64,000 bases of DNA, taken from NCBI GenBank assembly GCA_022316685.1, contig JAKJHU010000039.1, positions 3,410,001 to 3,474,000 on the forward strand. The letters run 5' to 3'. The stretch is from Progne subis subis (lineage: Eukaryota > Chordata > Aves > Passeriformes > Hirundinidae). Position numbers and translations under genes: made by a program. Positions 48,701 through 61,451 of this stretch are shown piece by piece. The notes beneath the pieces are model-generated. The model had not been told where the DNA came from. It did not search any database and worked only from the letters and a program-made list of their open reading frames with translations. Positions within the stretch are counted from its first letter, which is position 1. Each line of letters opens with the position of its first letter.

Positions 48701-51470
48701 AAATGCATATAAATGTAGTCAGTTATACAGATAAGTTTTTAAAGAAATCAGGAGGAATCCATGATCTTACTTTTGAAGCCTCACTAAACTTTGTTTGCTC
48801 CCCATCATTTAACTCGTGTTTTATCTAAACACTGAAATATGGATGGGATTTAGGTGTTAGGAACGAAACTTTGATCTGAGCCACTCCATCTTCCAACTGC
48901 TTGCAAAACAACAAGTACCTGCATGGACCACTAACAACTGCTCAGCTCCAAGCCCACATTGCTGGGAGGGAGCTCTCTTCTCCCTCTTCATTCAGGAGAA
49001 GAACCCCTCAGATAAATGTGAAAATGCACCACTTCCATTTTTATTTTCAACTCAGAATTATGAACTAGTATACAGAACAACATCAGACACGTCTTGTTGC
49101 TAATGGATCACATAGCAGAGTATCAAATATAAGGTGAAATACTTGATTCTTTATAAAGGAGTGAGCAACTGTTGGTACCATTAGGAGGAGAACTTTTCTG
49201 CTTCCTAACTGCTAGATAGCTGGACATGATGAACAAACACTGTAAATAGACTTCACTGAGTAACACTAGCAAATATGTGAATTTCCATCTGTATTTAAAC
49301 CTGAAGGTGAACAGAAACATTGCTATTACTAGGAAAATAAAAAGCCTAGATGTGATGATAAATACCCTAGACTTAGCAAAAGGAAACAGGGACAGAAGGA
49401 TTTTTCTATTTACTTGGAGAGTGGACATTACACTTTTTGACACTGTGAACCATGTGAAAAATAATAATAACTGGATAAGTAGTGATTTTAAGCAAGACTG
49501 CTGCAGTAAAGGCCACATGCTGAGCTAGTGATGGATTTTATTGCTAAAAGGATTGGAGGCTCTTAGTGAATTCTTAAAATGCCATTACAAAAATTGTTTA
49601 GAGGTCCACACTCTAGAGATGTAAAGTCATTACTTCTACATACCAATGCGTCTCAAGCGTGTGTGTAGATGTGCACAGAGTACTTTAATATCATGGTGAT
49701 TTGCTGTGGTGAACATAGAGTGTAGGGCCACTTAAAAGCAATAAAAGCCTCTTCAGTACCTTGTGTGAAACATGTCTTTACAGGCATACCTACGTGGATG
49801 TGACTTTAAATAAACAAGTTTGATTTCAGTCTTGGAATGGGATTGCACACCACAGAATTGTGCAACCCTGATACCTGCATGGCACCAGGAAGCTTTCTAC
49901 TTCTAACAACTCACTTTCTTTTCCATTTCCCATCTCTACACTAAAATGCTGACAGGCCTTGCTGATGGGGATTTCCTGGTGGTCCTTAAGGACAGAAAAG
50001 AATACATAGATGTATAAAATTCAAAACCGAGAAACCTCTAAAAAAAAAGAAAAAAAAGATGCATTTATGACCTGCATGATTGAGAGAAGTTCTCACTCAG
50101 TGCCAGGCATCTGGTTTCAGCTGTTAGCCCATGTTCCCAAAGGGGTTGGTCACAAATGCCAGATGCAAGACATCAAACAATTTCTTGTGGGTGCAAGCTA
50201 TTTTTAGTAGCACTTTAAAGTTCAAGAACAGTGATATGATTCTGATTCTGTCTCCATGTTTGGTACTCTGACTGTCAGCTTCTGTGGGGTGCTGAAATAT
50301 GGAGTGGTCTAAACATGCTGACATCTCTCCCACCCCCTGAAGTGGTCACAGTCAAGTAAAAAAAGGAAGGATAGCTTGGGAAAGCTGGCATCCATCTGGT
50401 GGGATTGTCAGCAAAACTGTGAATTTATTTCCCCATTAAAGTCCTCAGTTTTGCATGACCCGAAATTGGGTTTTTTTCCCTAACTTCAGGTTTTATTCTA
50501 GCTTCATTTTTTTTTGTCAGGCTCACCATTAGAAGTCTCCCATTCCACAAAGAGATTCCCTGACTGGCTGTACTACTAGTGAATCAGGACAGAATATTAT
50601 CTTTCTTCAGATCTTACCAAATATGTTACAAGTATCATAGAGGTATGTTATCTGAGTAGTTATGCAAATAAATCTCTCCTAGAAAGAGTTATTTTCAGAC
50701 TCAATTGCTCCTGAGGAAACAATGTTCATGTGGTAATATGGTCTACTGATGGGTCTGTATTCCAGACCTCTTCAATCAGTTGGCCTCTTCAATCCAGTTA
50801 AACAGGCTGATAAGAGCCAAAAAATGCAAGCTTATAGATGTGTTTGGAAAAGGCAAGTGACCAGGTGCAAGGAAAACTCCATTAGTAACACACTGAGGGA
50901 AAGGTAGGGAGGGAATGTAAAACTATCATCAGATAATTACCATCAACACAGGCTTTGGGGGTTCTGCCGCACATTACTATTTCTTAGTTATCCTCCTTTA
51001 AGAAGGATCAAAATTTCAAGTGCTACAACAAAACTGAACCATGACCATACATTGCAGGTATTCAACCCAATGGTAAGCGATGTTCCTTCTCCTTTTCCCC
51101 TACCATAGTACAGTGGTGATTTCCTACTACTCACATAGTATTCCCCTTATTCTAAGCCTTAACAGCTCCATCTCACCAAAGACACAATAATTATATAAAT
51201 CTATCCAATAATAAAATTAGAACGGACCTGTGCAACCTCTGAAAGCCAACGCCTTGAAAAAAATCACGAAAATATTCTAGCAAAGGAAACACGAAATGTC
51301 AATGATAATACAAGCAATCTTTGCTGCTTATTTTTCTTCTGTCCTAATTGTGGAAGATTCATGTAGCCTTCATGTAGCACCTTCTGACAGCAGACTTACT
51401 CCTGCCAAGCTCCTCAGAAACAGGGTACCAAGTGTGGAGAGCAAGGTTACAGAAGGGGTGGATCCTCAGC
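45773..51470. other. Intronic sequence with no recognised element
   Basis: This is AT-rich DNA. It includes a short A/C-rich tract near 47.92-47.97 kb and a nine-G run with one C at about 48.06 kb. No exon or transposon was recognised, and the 125-codon frame at 46.4-46.8 kb shows no family motif. Confidence 0.55.
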
Positions 51471-51948
51471 ACAGCAAGGACATTGAGCCATTAGAATGAG
51501 CCCAGAGGAGGGCTGTGAAAATCATCAGAGGACTGGAGCACCTCTCCTATGGAGGAAGGCTGACAGAGCTGGGGCTGTTCATCCTGGAGAAGGGAAGGCT
51601 ACAGGGAGACCTTACTGTGACCTTTCAGTAGTTAAAACGGGCTCAAGAAAGAAGAGAACAATCTTTTTAGCAAAGCCAGTAGCAATAAGACAAAGGCTAA
51701 TGGTTTTAAACTAAAGGACAGTGGACTTAAACTTCATATAATGAAGAAGTTCTTTACAATAGGGGTAGTAAGACACTGGTCCATGTTGCCCAGACAGGTG
51801 GTGGATGTCGCATCCCTGAAAACATTAAAGGTCAGGTTGGATGGGACTCTGAGCAACCTTCTAGTTGAGGATGTCCCTGTTTATTGCAGGGTGATTGGAC
51901 CAAAGGAACAATAAAGTCCCTTCCAACTGAAACTACTCTATCATTCAG
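51471..51948 (+). mobile_element. CR1 LINE fragment (3' part), plus orientation
   Basis: The fragment starts ACAGCAAGGACATTGAG and contains GAGCTGGGGCTGTTCATCCTGG, GGAGAAGGGAAGGCT and CAGACAGGTGGTGGATGTCG in CR1 order. It ends CCCTTCCAACTGAAACTACTCTATCATTCAG, the typical CR1 3' tail. It is about 480 bp long and 5'-truncated, with mutations that leave no long reading frame. It lies antisense to RGS6. Confidence 0.93.
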
Positions 51949-54900
51949 TGAAAATATTTGTCAATATCTGCAGGATACTTTTGAGTTAAAGAGATAAACG
52001 ACCATAAAATTTGTGTCACTGATGATCAAGGATGCCATAGAAGTACAAAATATTCGCTCTTATTCACTTGTTTCCACATGTTTTTCTGAAATAAAGATAC
52101 TACAGTACTTCTCAACAAAATATGAATAGCCTCAATCTCTGCTCCCCTATGCTTTCAGGACTGCCTTGCTTTTTTTCTTCCATGAAAAACAGTGTCATAA
52201 AACTAAGTTTAGGTTTAACTTGTGCCGTCCAGTCTAATCAAACATCCTAGGTTGCTGCAGAAAGCCACTGATACTGAGATGTCCACCTGCTTCCCCCAAA
52301 ACTATACACAGATCAACACTAGAAAGCAACACAGTTTGCTGAATCTGGTCATCCTCATCTCCACAATTGTTTTAAGGGTGCAGAAACAGAGCCACAGAAG
52401 GAAACAAAATAAGAACACTTAAGTAACTGCCCAATGAGCTTGAAAAAGAGAGAAATTCTTAATGCAAGGGCAGACTTTATAACTTTACACAGTGAACATC
52501 CTAATTGTAAATCTCGAAGTTTTACTGTGTTGTATATACAATCCTCCCTCAAGGAGGAGAAGGAGGGCCAAAAAAACCCCCACAGGACTGAAAGATGGGA
52601 TGCTTTCTGGGGATATTTGCTAGTTTAAAGACTAGTATGTCATGCTCAGGGCATCTTTGTTAGAAGTGACACAGACAAACTGGCCAAATCCTTGGTGTAC
52701 AAGGCAATGAATCCAGAAAAAATAGAAAGTAGACACAAAATTGCCATTTAGTTTAAGTCTATTGTCATTAATGAATGATCATTTTGTAGTTTTAATTCAA
52801 GAAGAAAATTTTGTATATTTCAGTAAGTTGTCAACAGATCTAATTTTAACCCCACATTATACAATATTGCTATGTGTTTTTGTTGGTTTTGCCTCCAGTC
52901 AAATACATGGCTTATTTCATAGTCCATGGACATACAAATGAAAATTGCCTTCCATCATAAGAGCTAGTAGACTTCAGTGAAGGAAATACTAGACCATGTT
53001 TTCAGATTAATTAATACATGTACAGAACTGGTCCTTTCTGCTCCCATCACACTGCTACCTGGGCTCCCTGGTAGTGCTCACTGTTCTAGAGCTATTTAAC
53101 AGCTTCAGCAATACCTGTTGTATTATACCCATGCTGAGACACAGAGAAAGATGAGAGTCATAGGTGGGAGAGAGGAGGAAGGTGTCTCCCACTCCCTTCT
53201 TCTGTTAACTTGCATTCTCCTAGAGTTAGAAATGCCCATGTTTCCAGTGAAACTCCTCAAATTATCATTGCTCCTCAAATGCTACGAACAAGCTGGAGCA
53301 TTGCATATGGACCAGGGGAGTTCCCTATGGGATGTACAGAGAGCCCTGGATCTTTCCAAGTGGTGGGGGGAAATATGAAGCATTCCCATCTCATGTCTAA
53401 CACCGGGCAAGGTGCAAATACACCCCAGAATTCTGGCCAGGCATCATTTGCTGCCCAAACACAGCTCTGATCCCAAGGCAAGGCACATAACAATCATATA
53501 CTGAGTCACACTGGCACTTTTTATGGTTTGTTGACTTTTCTGACTTCATTCATCACCACAGTCTTTGGAGGAAGGAGCTGAAGTTTCCCAGCTGGAGTTT
53601 TACACAGAAGCAGCTCGAAACAGAAAGGAATGGAGATTTCACTCCTTGTTTGGTTAAAATAAATGAAATGCAGACCTTCCTCTGCCACTGTACAGCCACT
53701 GAAACGACCATAAAACAAACCTCTCGCAGTGTAAACTTCCTCTCTTACTTTATGGATCTTCAAATGAGCATATATATGTATGCACTTACACATGTATTCA
53801 TATATAGGTGTAAATACATAAGACATAAACAAATGTTTTTATCTCAGTGAGGTTGGAATTTTGTTCTAAAGTACTTACCATGGAAAGATCTCTGGATGTT
53901 AAGCACCCAATTCTGTTGACAGGCAAGTGCAGTTTCACTTCTGTCATGTCCTACACTTTATCCTGTTAGAAGAGAAAGCTGGAAGCACAGACGTGCAATG
54001 GCCCCAGGACTCTGTTCCTCAGACTGCAAACCTGTTAGCAAAATGTTTCTCAGAAGTGCTGATACATGCTTAAATGAAATGTGTCTGAAAGGAGAGCCCT
54101 TTAAGGATTCACACAGCTTCCCAAAAGTGCCATTATTGGGAAATGGAAATATGTGCTGATCTGCCTGCAGAAAGGAAGATAAATGCTTTGTGAAACATTA
54201 CAGAAAGCAGTAAGCTTCACTTCCCTGTCAGGCCAAAGTGGATGGCAATAACTTCATTAACATCTAATTCATGCAAAGCATCGAGCAGCAAATGCAGGGC
54301 AAGGTATGTAATGCTGTCCTCATTTTGAGATCTGTGTTATGAAAAATTATCTTCTCATGTTTCTTCACTATGATACACACTGTTAGCAGACTTGCAGTGA
54401 ACTTTTGCTGCTATCTCAAAGCATGCCACAGTGGCTCTCTTCTTATCTCTAAAAGGACATTTAGGTTTACTAATTGCTTATCAAAAGGCCAGTTTGCTCA
54501 TGAACAAAACCACTAATGGTAAAGAACACAATCACACACTACTTTCATCATGATCATCTCACTAAAGTTATGATTTTACTAATTTTATTCATCAAATATA
54601 TGAAACACAAGCTGTTTATGCACCTATGCAACTTTTATTTTGTGTGAAGTGTCAGACTGTTTCCATCAATCAACAATCTGTAGATGCTCTGGATTTCAAA
54701 GCTCCCTTGTTCCCTTTTGTCACTTGCTTACATTAAAGGAGTTGCTTTCAGTACAAGCTTTTGGGCCCTTTCTGGAAGAAGAAAAATTATTTAAAGGCAC
54801 AAGAGGGACTACCTGGCAAGGACAGATTAAAAATTAACATGGGCAGTTTGACCCAACATGTTCCTGAAAAGAAGGGTCACATAATGTCACATGTCCCTTA

Positions 54901-55116
54901 GGATGAAAACAAATTGTTCCTAAATGTGGAATTGAAAACATCAAAATAGAATTAAAGCAAGGGAAGCATTAGAAAAAAAATAAAGATTATTACTAATGGC
55001 AGTCTATTAGCTTTAAAATATATTTCAAGTGGCTGCTTGATAAATGGGGTTTGCAGGTGACAAGGACATGGCTCATAGGTCAGGTACAAAAAGTTAAGAG
55101 TAAATTGGGTTACATC
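51949..55116. other. Intronic sequence with no recognised element
   Basis: This is AT-rich sequence between two CR1 fragments. No exon, RNA gene or further repeat family was recognised. Confidence 0.55.
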
Positions 55117-55434
55117 AAGTTGACTCCCTCAAAGACAGAGAAGCCCTGCAGAAAGATCTTGACAACTTGGAAAGCTGAGAAAACACCAAGCTGTGTCAGG
55201 GGGTGTTCAGGCTCTATAGTATGAAAAGGTTCTTCACTCAGATGGTGGTTGGGCACCAGAACAGGCTCTCCAGGAAGTGGTCACAGCACCAAGCCTAGCA
55301 AGAGTTCAAGGAATGTTTGGACAACGCTCTCAGGTCCATTGTGTGATTCCTGGTGCTGTCTTGTACAGGGCCAGGAGCTGAATTCGATGTTCCTTGTGGG
55401 TCCCTTTCAACTCAGGATAATGTATAATTCTGTG
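55117..55434 (+). mobile_element. CR1 LINE fragment (3' end), plus orientation
   Basis: Recognisable blocks include TGCAGAAAGATCTTGACAA, AAAGGTTCTTCACTCAGA, AAGTGGTCACAGCACCAAGCC and CTTGTGGGTCCCTTTCAACTC. The fragment ends near an ATAATTCTGTG tail. An internal deletion joins the first block to the later part. It is antisense to RGS6 and appears to be a different CR1 subfamily from the 51.5 kb copy, judging by its 3' end. Confidence 0.92.
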
Positions 55435-55820
55435 TGGCTTTTTCCCCTTTCCCTCCTTTAAACAGAAAAGTCAGCAGCCTACCTTCACTCCAAATGCTTT
55501 CCTACAAAGGTTAAATCCAGCTGTTAAAATCTGTTTCATGGCAACTTCTTTTACCTGACATTCTGAAGTCATTACAGGACAAATCACTATGCCCCGCCAA
55601 CTGACTAGTACAAATCAGGAAGGATGCAATGTACAAGCTACTTTCTGCGTTAAGAGTCAGTCCTCAGGTCTTGCTTTGCAAAGCTGCTGTAGAATGCAAA
55701 CAATACACAGTTTTACTGAAGCTGTAGTTTTGAGCTCAGTTAGAGACAAATTTTTCAGTTCATGAATGTTACACAGATCTCTTCCTAAGCAGACGCCATT
55801 TTCACTTACTTTGAAGACCT

Positions 55821-56070
55821 TCATAGAATTCCAGGAAAATTCAGGTTGGAAGGGACCTTAGAAAGTTTTGAGCACAATCTTCTCAGCCAGATTTGGCTGT
55901 GAGGTGAGACCCAGTTACATAGGACTTTTTCCCCTTGGGTATGAAAGACCTCTGAAGAAGGAGACATGGCATGATCTCTTTGGGCAATCTGTTCCTTGTC
56001 TGACTGTCCTCATGGGGAAGAAGATTTTAGGAAAATTATGAGAAATACTGCTTCTTGTATGAACCTTGTA
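55821..56070 (-). mobile_element. CR1 LINE fragment (3' end), minus orientation
   Basis: The plus strand starts TCATAGAATTCCAGG and AGGTTGGAAGGGACCTTAG, and later reads CTTTGGGCAATCTGTTCC and CTGACTGTCCTCATGGGGAAG. These are the complement of a CR1 3' end. The right boundary is approximate because similarity fades after about 56040. Confidence 0.88.
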
Positions 56071-57537
56071 TTGGAAGGTATTTGCATAGATTTGCTTCAT
56101 AATGGCTGGATTTCTCTTCATTTTTTAATTTATTTGTGTAGTTGTACTATTAAGGAGCTTTGCCAGGTTAAAATGAGGTCAGACCCTGATGATGCACACA
56201 TGAAATGGTCCTGTGCTGCAGTTAGAAATAGGTCATCCCAGAATACCTTCCCATTTTTATCTCAACTAAAATGAAACACTAGTTTGTCAACATTTCAAAG
56301 GCTGAATTTTACTGAGCATATTATAACATTTTATAGCGTAAGCTGACAAACAGGGCAGTAAAGAGGTGGTTATCATGAAATTTGAGCCAAGTTTTTTCCA
56401 GTGAGAGGTTGGCCTGTGGGGGCTGTGAAATCCACCTTCTTTCTAGAAAGGAAGAGATAGGAACCTGGTGGATCAGGAGTACCTATATGTTCAGTCACCA
56501 AACACAGTGCTTAACTCCACATGATAGGTTTTAAGTTGCCATGATGTAATGACTTAAGTGCACTGATGGATTGCTTTTTCTTCTACCACACACTAGAGCA
56601 CAGATGCTGTGCCAAGACAAGTGAATCCATCACACATCAGGGATTAACATCTGTACTGGGGACAAGGACTTCAACAATCTCCATGACAGTGGGCTTAACA
56701 TTCCCATGTTGTTCCACATTTCAGATAGACCATAAAGTAAAACTTTTCACCAAACACATGATCAGTTACAGTTTCTGATTTCATACTCCACAGTTAAGGC
56801 ACAAGAAATGCAGAAGCACTTTACCAAATATAACCCTTCTAATGTAATTTCGTAGAAAACTGTCTAAAATCCACTTGGTCTTAAGCTTAATGCATCACTG
56901 AATATCTCTGCATTTAATGTTCAGAGAAACACCTTTTACAGCAGTGAATATAATCATTGCTTATTACTGAGCACCAACATATGCTCTCAAACATTAGACT
57001 GCCACCAACCACATGGTCTGCTGAAATATGTAATATAAGGTGAATATGAATGATGTAATATGGAAAATGCCATGTAAGGCATCACTCTCGCTCAAGGAGA
57101 AGACACAGGGCATTAGTTAGTCTGGTTTCTGGGCTTCCTGCACATATTGTTCAGGAGCAAAATGTGACCTGAATGGCATCTGTTCCCTTTCTTCCTTGGT
57201 AACATCAGGAGAAAGGGCTTGTTTCAATGGATGGATACAGGGAAACAAATGAGCCCACAGATTGTCCCTTCTGGCAGCATTCCCTGGATACCCGGGAATA
57301 TACCAAAGTTCTGGTTCAAGCCACCAATGTTTTTTCCCCCAAGAGATCACATGTTGGCATCTACTGCATTTACAGTTTCAGCAGGTCATGGTGGAGATAA
57401 CACAAGGCCTTTCAATGAGAAAGCAGATGGCATTAATGTTGTTGGAGTTGCTTGTTACACCAGTAGCACCAGGCATTTGTCCCACTAATAGCTAAGGAAG
57501 GGGCAGGAGGGCATTGAACTGACTTCTTACAGCACAG

Positions 57538-57540
<3 letters not shown>

Positions 57541-57569
<29 letters not shown>
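57541..57569 (+). repeat. 29-bp poly(A) run
   Basis: An uninterrupted A homopolymer follows CAGCACAGCTT. It might be the tail of a retroposed sequence, but nothing upstream could be identified with confidence. Confidence 0.9.
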
Positions 57570-57571
<2 letters not shown>

Positions 57572-60500
57572 AGTAAGGGACAGAGTAATGCTTCATTAGT
57601 AACATCCTACTTAAAATGCATTCATTATCTTGTTTCTCACTACTGACACTGCAGTTACATGTTCACCAAACTCATAATAAAGCCTACAGTTTCAGAGATA
57701 ACCTGGCCACAAACAACAGCTTTCCAGCTCCAATTTTTGTAGACAGGCCATTAACTTGGTAAAAGGTTAAAACATTTCCTTTTCAGATTTGATGGTATTT
57801 TGGCAAAATGCACAAATATCACGTTCTGCTTTTGTTCTGCTTATCATAGAAGGACATGTAAAAGCTGGGGTTTTTACACTTATCATTTGTTCTTGTTAGC
57901 TGTTAGTCTGTAATGCGGCGAGCACTCCTGGGAGGGCAGGGGATGTGAAATCAATCAGGATTCTTCACAGTGCCAGTACTGAAAATTCCTGCTATCTCTA
58001 TGAACTCCTCAGGCTTTTCATTTTCTTTGTAGTCTTTTTTAGAAATCCCTACAAACTGCAAGGCACAGAACTGAAATACACAGAGCTTAGACCTAGGCAG
58101 AGAGGAGGTGAAGAAGGAAGAAGCATGCTCTCCACATCATTTCAAAGGCCATACATTTCATGTATTGATGTAATGATCTGGTTTTATTTTTAAAATTTTT
58201 CATTAGGCTACTCATATACTTTCAACTTCCTTTTCCCCCCTACAGAATTATAAACTGGTGTACTACTTACTCATCAATGGTGAACTGCATATTGTGCCTT
58301 TGGCAGGAACCATATTTCATACTTTTTCCTCAAGAAATGAGTGATAGAACACTGCTGTTACTGAATAACAAAAAATGTGGTTTATTACCAGCCTTACTGC
58401 CTACAATTATTTCTACTAGTAGTTTAATGTTAATTTAAAGACCAGTGCTAGAAGGTATAGGCCAGATCACTGGTCCACTAACAAGCCAAATATACAAGAA
58501 ATTCACAGATAAGGACTTCACATTTTGTCTAGGCTAGGCATGAATGCACAGTTCAGACATATAAGACAAAACAATTCAGCATATAGATCCAGACATCAAA
58601 ATAAATGAACAGAAGGAAAACATCTGAGATGGTGCAAATACTGCCATAGCACAACATTTTCATCTGCACATTTTATATTTGATGGTATTAAAATGGTAAC
58701 TCTACCTTCCAGCCCCTTCCCATATATAACTTTGTTTCTGTGCTTTTGATGTGCATACACAAATGTAGGAAGATGGACGGGGAATTCACTCATCTTCCAG
58801 CCTAAGACAACTGTAGAAAGTTTGTAATGTAGAAAATGTAGAAAATAGCCTTTGCCTTGCAAATTCCTACACAAACGTTTTGGGACCCACAGATGTCAGA
58901 AGACAACTCCCATTAGATTGGTATGTATTTGGTTAGTTCACACATACCTGTGTCTTTCAAATCCCAAAGTCTTCGGACTACAATGAGCAAACAGCCATGT
59001 CAACAAGAAGGAAAAGGGCTGAGAGCATCACTCCATTCAGCAGCTTCACTGGTCACCAGGGTTTGGAAAACATCATAAACTTTCAAATGATGTGTGTGAT
59101 CACCTTTAGCCTCTCTTAATGACTCTTCAAGACAAAGATATAGAGATTAATTGAAAGGTAAGCGGAAAAACTCCTGAAGTCCTGACAACACAAAAGGCCG
59201 CTATTTTTTCCTTCACTTTTATGCTTGCAACTCTATTATCTTAAGGTCTTGGAATTTACCACCACCTTCCTTTTCTCTCTTTATTCCACTTTCCCTTTCA
59301 GATTTCAGCTTGCTGCATTCATAAAGTCAGACCTTTCATTCTTCCTTTTGCACAAAAGCGTGACCATGGTGCACTGCTCTCAGACTGATCACAGCTGAAC
59401 ATCAAGTCACACTGATTTCAAGCTGCAGCTCATGACTGCTCTCCATTTTGATTTAACATTTGGTTCTTGTTGGCCCATACAGTTAACCTTGTTGCTGTTA
59501 AATACAGTAGAATCTCTCTCAGAAAATCCTGCCATCTGGAACAGTTCTTACGTTTCAGCAAATCACTTGCTTTAAAAAATCTGGAAGCAAATCTTGTCTC
59601 TCCTTGCTTGAAACTAAATTTCTTTCTTTATCCCTGAGAAAGTGATGCCATTGCATGTAGCGCTGGTTTGTCCCTCATAGCCAAATGTACTCCTAAACTG
59701 CTGTTCTGAGCCACCCTCTCCAAAATTACGGACACATAAACCAAGACTCCAGTCTTTCAGACTGGGTTCACCTCGTTTTGCTGTTTTGTTTTTTTTTAAA
59801 AAAAACAGACCATATGACAAAATCATGAGACATCTGGGGGTACAGTCTGCATGAAATCTTTTACACAAAATAAAGCTGTATTGCTGTCTTAACCATCCAG
59901 TATTGGGTGTTCCCCAAATTACTTGAGTATAAAGAAACAGACTCCAAATAAATAGCAGAAGTCACTTATTTGTGTCATCTGCTTTGAAAAAAAATTGTTT
60001 AAAATAGAGCAATTAGTAATCTGTCAAACAAATTGTGAAAGCTGATTGCTGCTGATATACTGCCTGGCATTACTCTCCTGTTTTAGAAAAAAAAAAAAAC
60101 AGACAGTACATATATAACATATATTTCTATTCTTTGTGCATTAGTAGCTTTCAGGTCTCAATATGTGATCAGAATTTTAATGGAACAGCTCTCAGTCTAA
60201 CATCACTATTCTGTAAACATGACATTATAATAAGAGTGCAGTGTTAGCCCTGGCTTTGGATAACAACATAACCTTAGAATGGCAGTGAAGGATACAGACA
60301 AAGGTTTACAATCAAGATTCTCAAGAGGCGAAGCTTCTCTGCATTAGGCCAAAGATTTTTACTCAGTCATAAGCAGAAGAGATAATTTCAAAGAGATCCA
60401 CTGTCCCGAAGATTCAGGAACTGAGAGCCATGAAACACGATTGATACAGGTATGATGACCTGTCACAGGGAAACTACAGCAGCTTCAAGCAAGTGATGGA

Positions 60501-61428
60501 AAGGTGTGGGATTCCAAGCTGTTCTCCTAGCTTCCACAGAATTTTTTTTTTATCATATGCCATTGTTCTTCAGTTAACCTGACCTTTAACTGAGGTGTGA
60601 CTCCAAATCACTGCCATGGAGATGAGTCCACGTGTGAGTTATCACTCCGCACAGGTCCAGTGAGGCAAAGAGAAAGAACCACAGTAAGAGAAAAGAGATC
60701 TTTGTCTTTAAGGCATCATCTCCTGCCCTAGGTGCTAAGGTGTCCAGCACCGTCAGCAGTCAGATCTTTTCTGGAGAACTGCTCCACCTTGGCTGGTTCT
60801 GCTTGGTGACCTTGTCGAGGGCAAGCACCTTGTGCCGGTGTGTGTGCCCTGGCTGAGATCTGATGTAGGACTGCAGGAGCTTCCAGCTCTTTCCATGGAG
60901 ACTTTAGGGCAGGATAAACTTGTTCTTCTCTTCTGTGCTTTTAAGAGATGCTTTCATTTTCAGAAGTTAAAATGTTGATTTCTCCTGCAGCTATGGTACC
61001 GTAACAATAGCTAAGATGCTATATTAGGAGATATATTTTCTAATTTAGTTTTATCTTATTTTCTTACATTTTATCTTATCTCTGTAAATCACAGAATATA
61101 TGAATCATTTAGCAGGATATGACTATCCCCAGTCTTAAGTACAAGAATTAGAAGTAGGAAAATAAAACTCAGAAGTTTCTTTTCTGCTATGGTTGCAAAA
61201 CTTAATTTAGAAGAATGCCAGTCAATGGAATAAAGCTGCTATTTTTACCCTTTAGGCACACAAAATTTATCATTAAAACTTACAATTAGATAAAGGATCT
61301 GAAAGCAATATAGATTTTAAGATGGAAAATCTATCTCAGGGAAAAAGCCACAAGATCAACTTAGAGGAAATAACAGCCTGAGATCTGATGGAAAAAGAAC
61401 AGCACATAGGAGGGCAGCAAAATAATTG

Positions 61429-61451
61429 AAGAGTCCTGTTTCAGGACTCTT
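61429..61451. repeat. Inverted repeat: 10-bp perfect stem, 3-nt loop
   Basis: AAGAGTCCTG, loop TTT, then CAGGACTCTT, an exact reverse complement. It is followed directly by the 10-bp palindrome GTACATGTAC (61452-61461). Confidence 0.8.
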
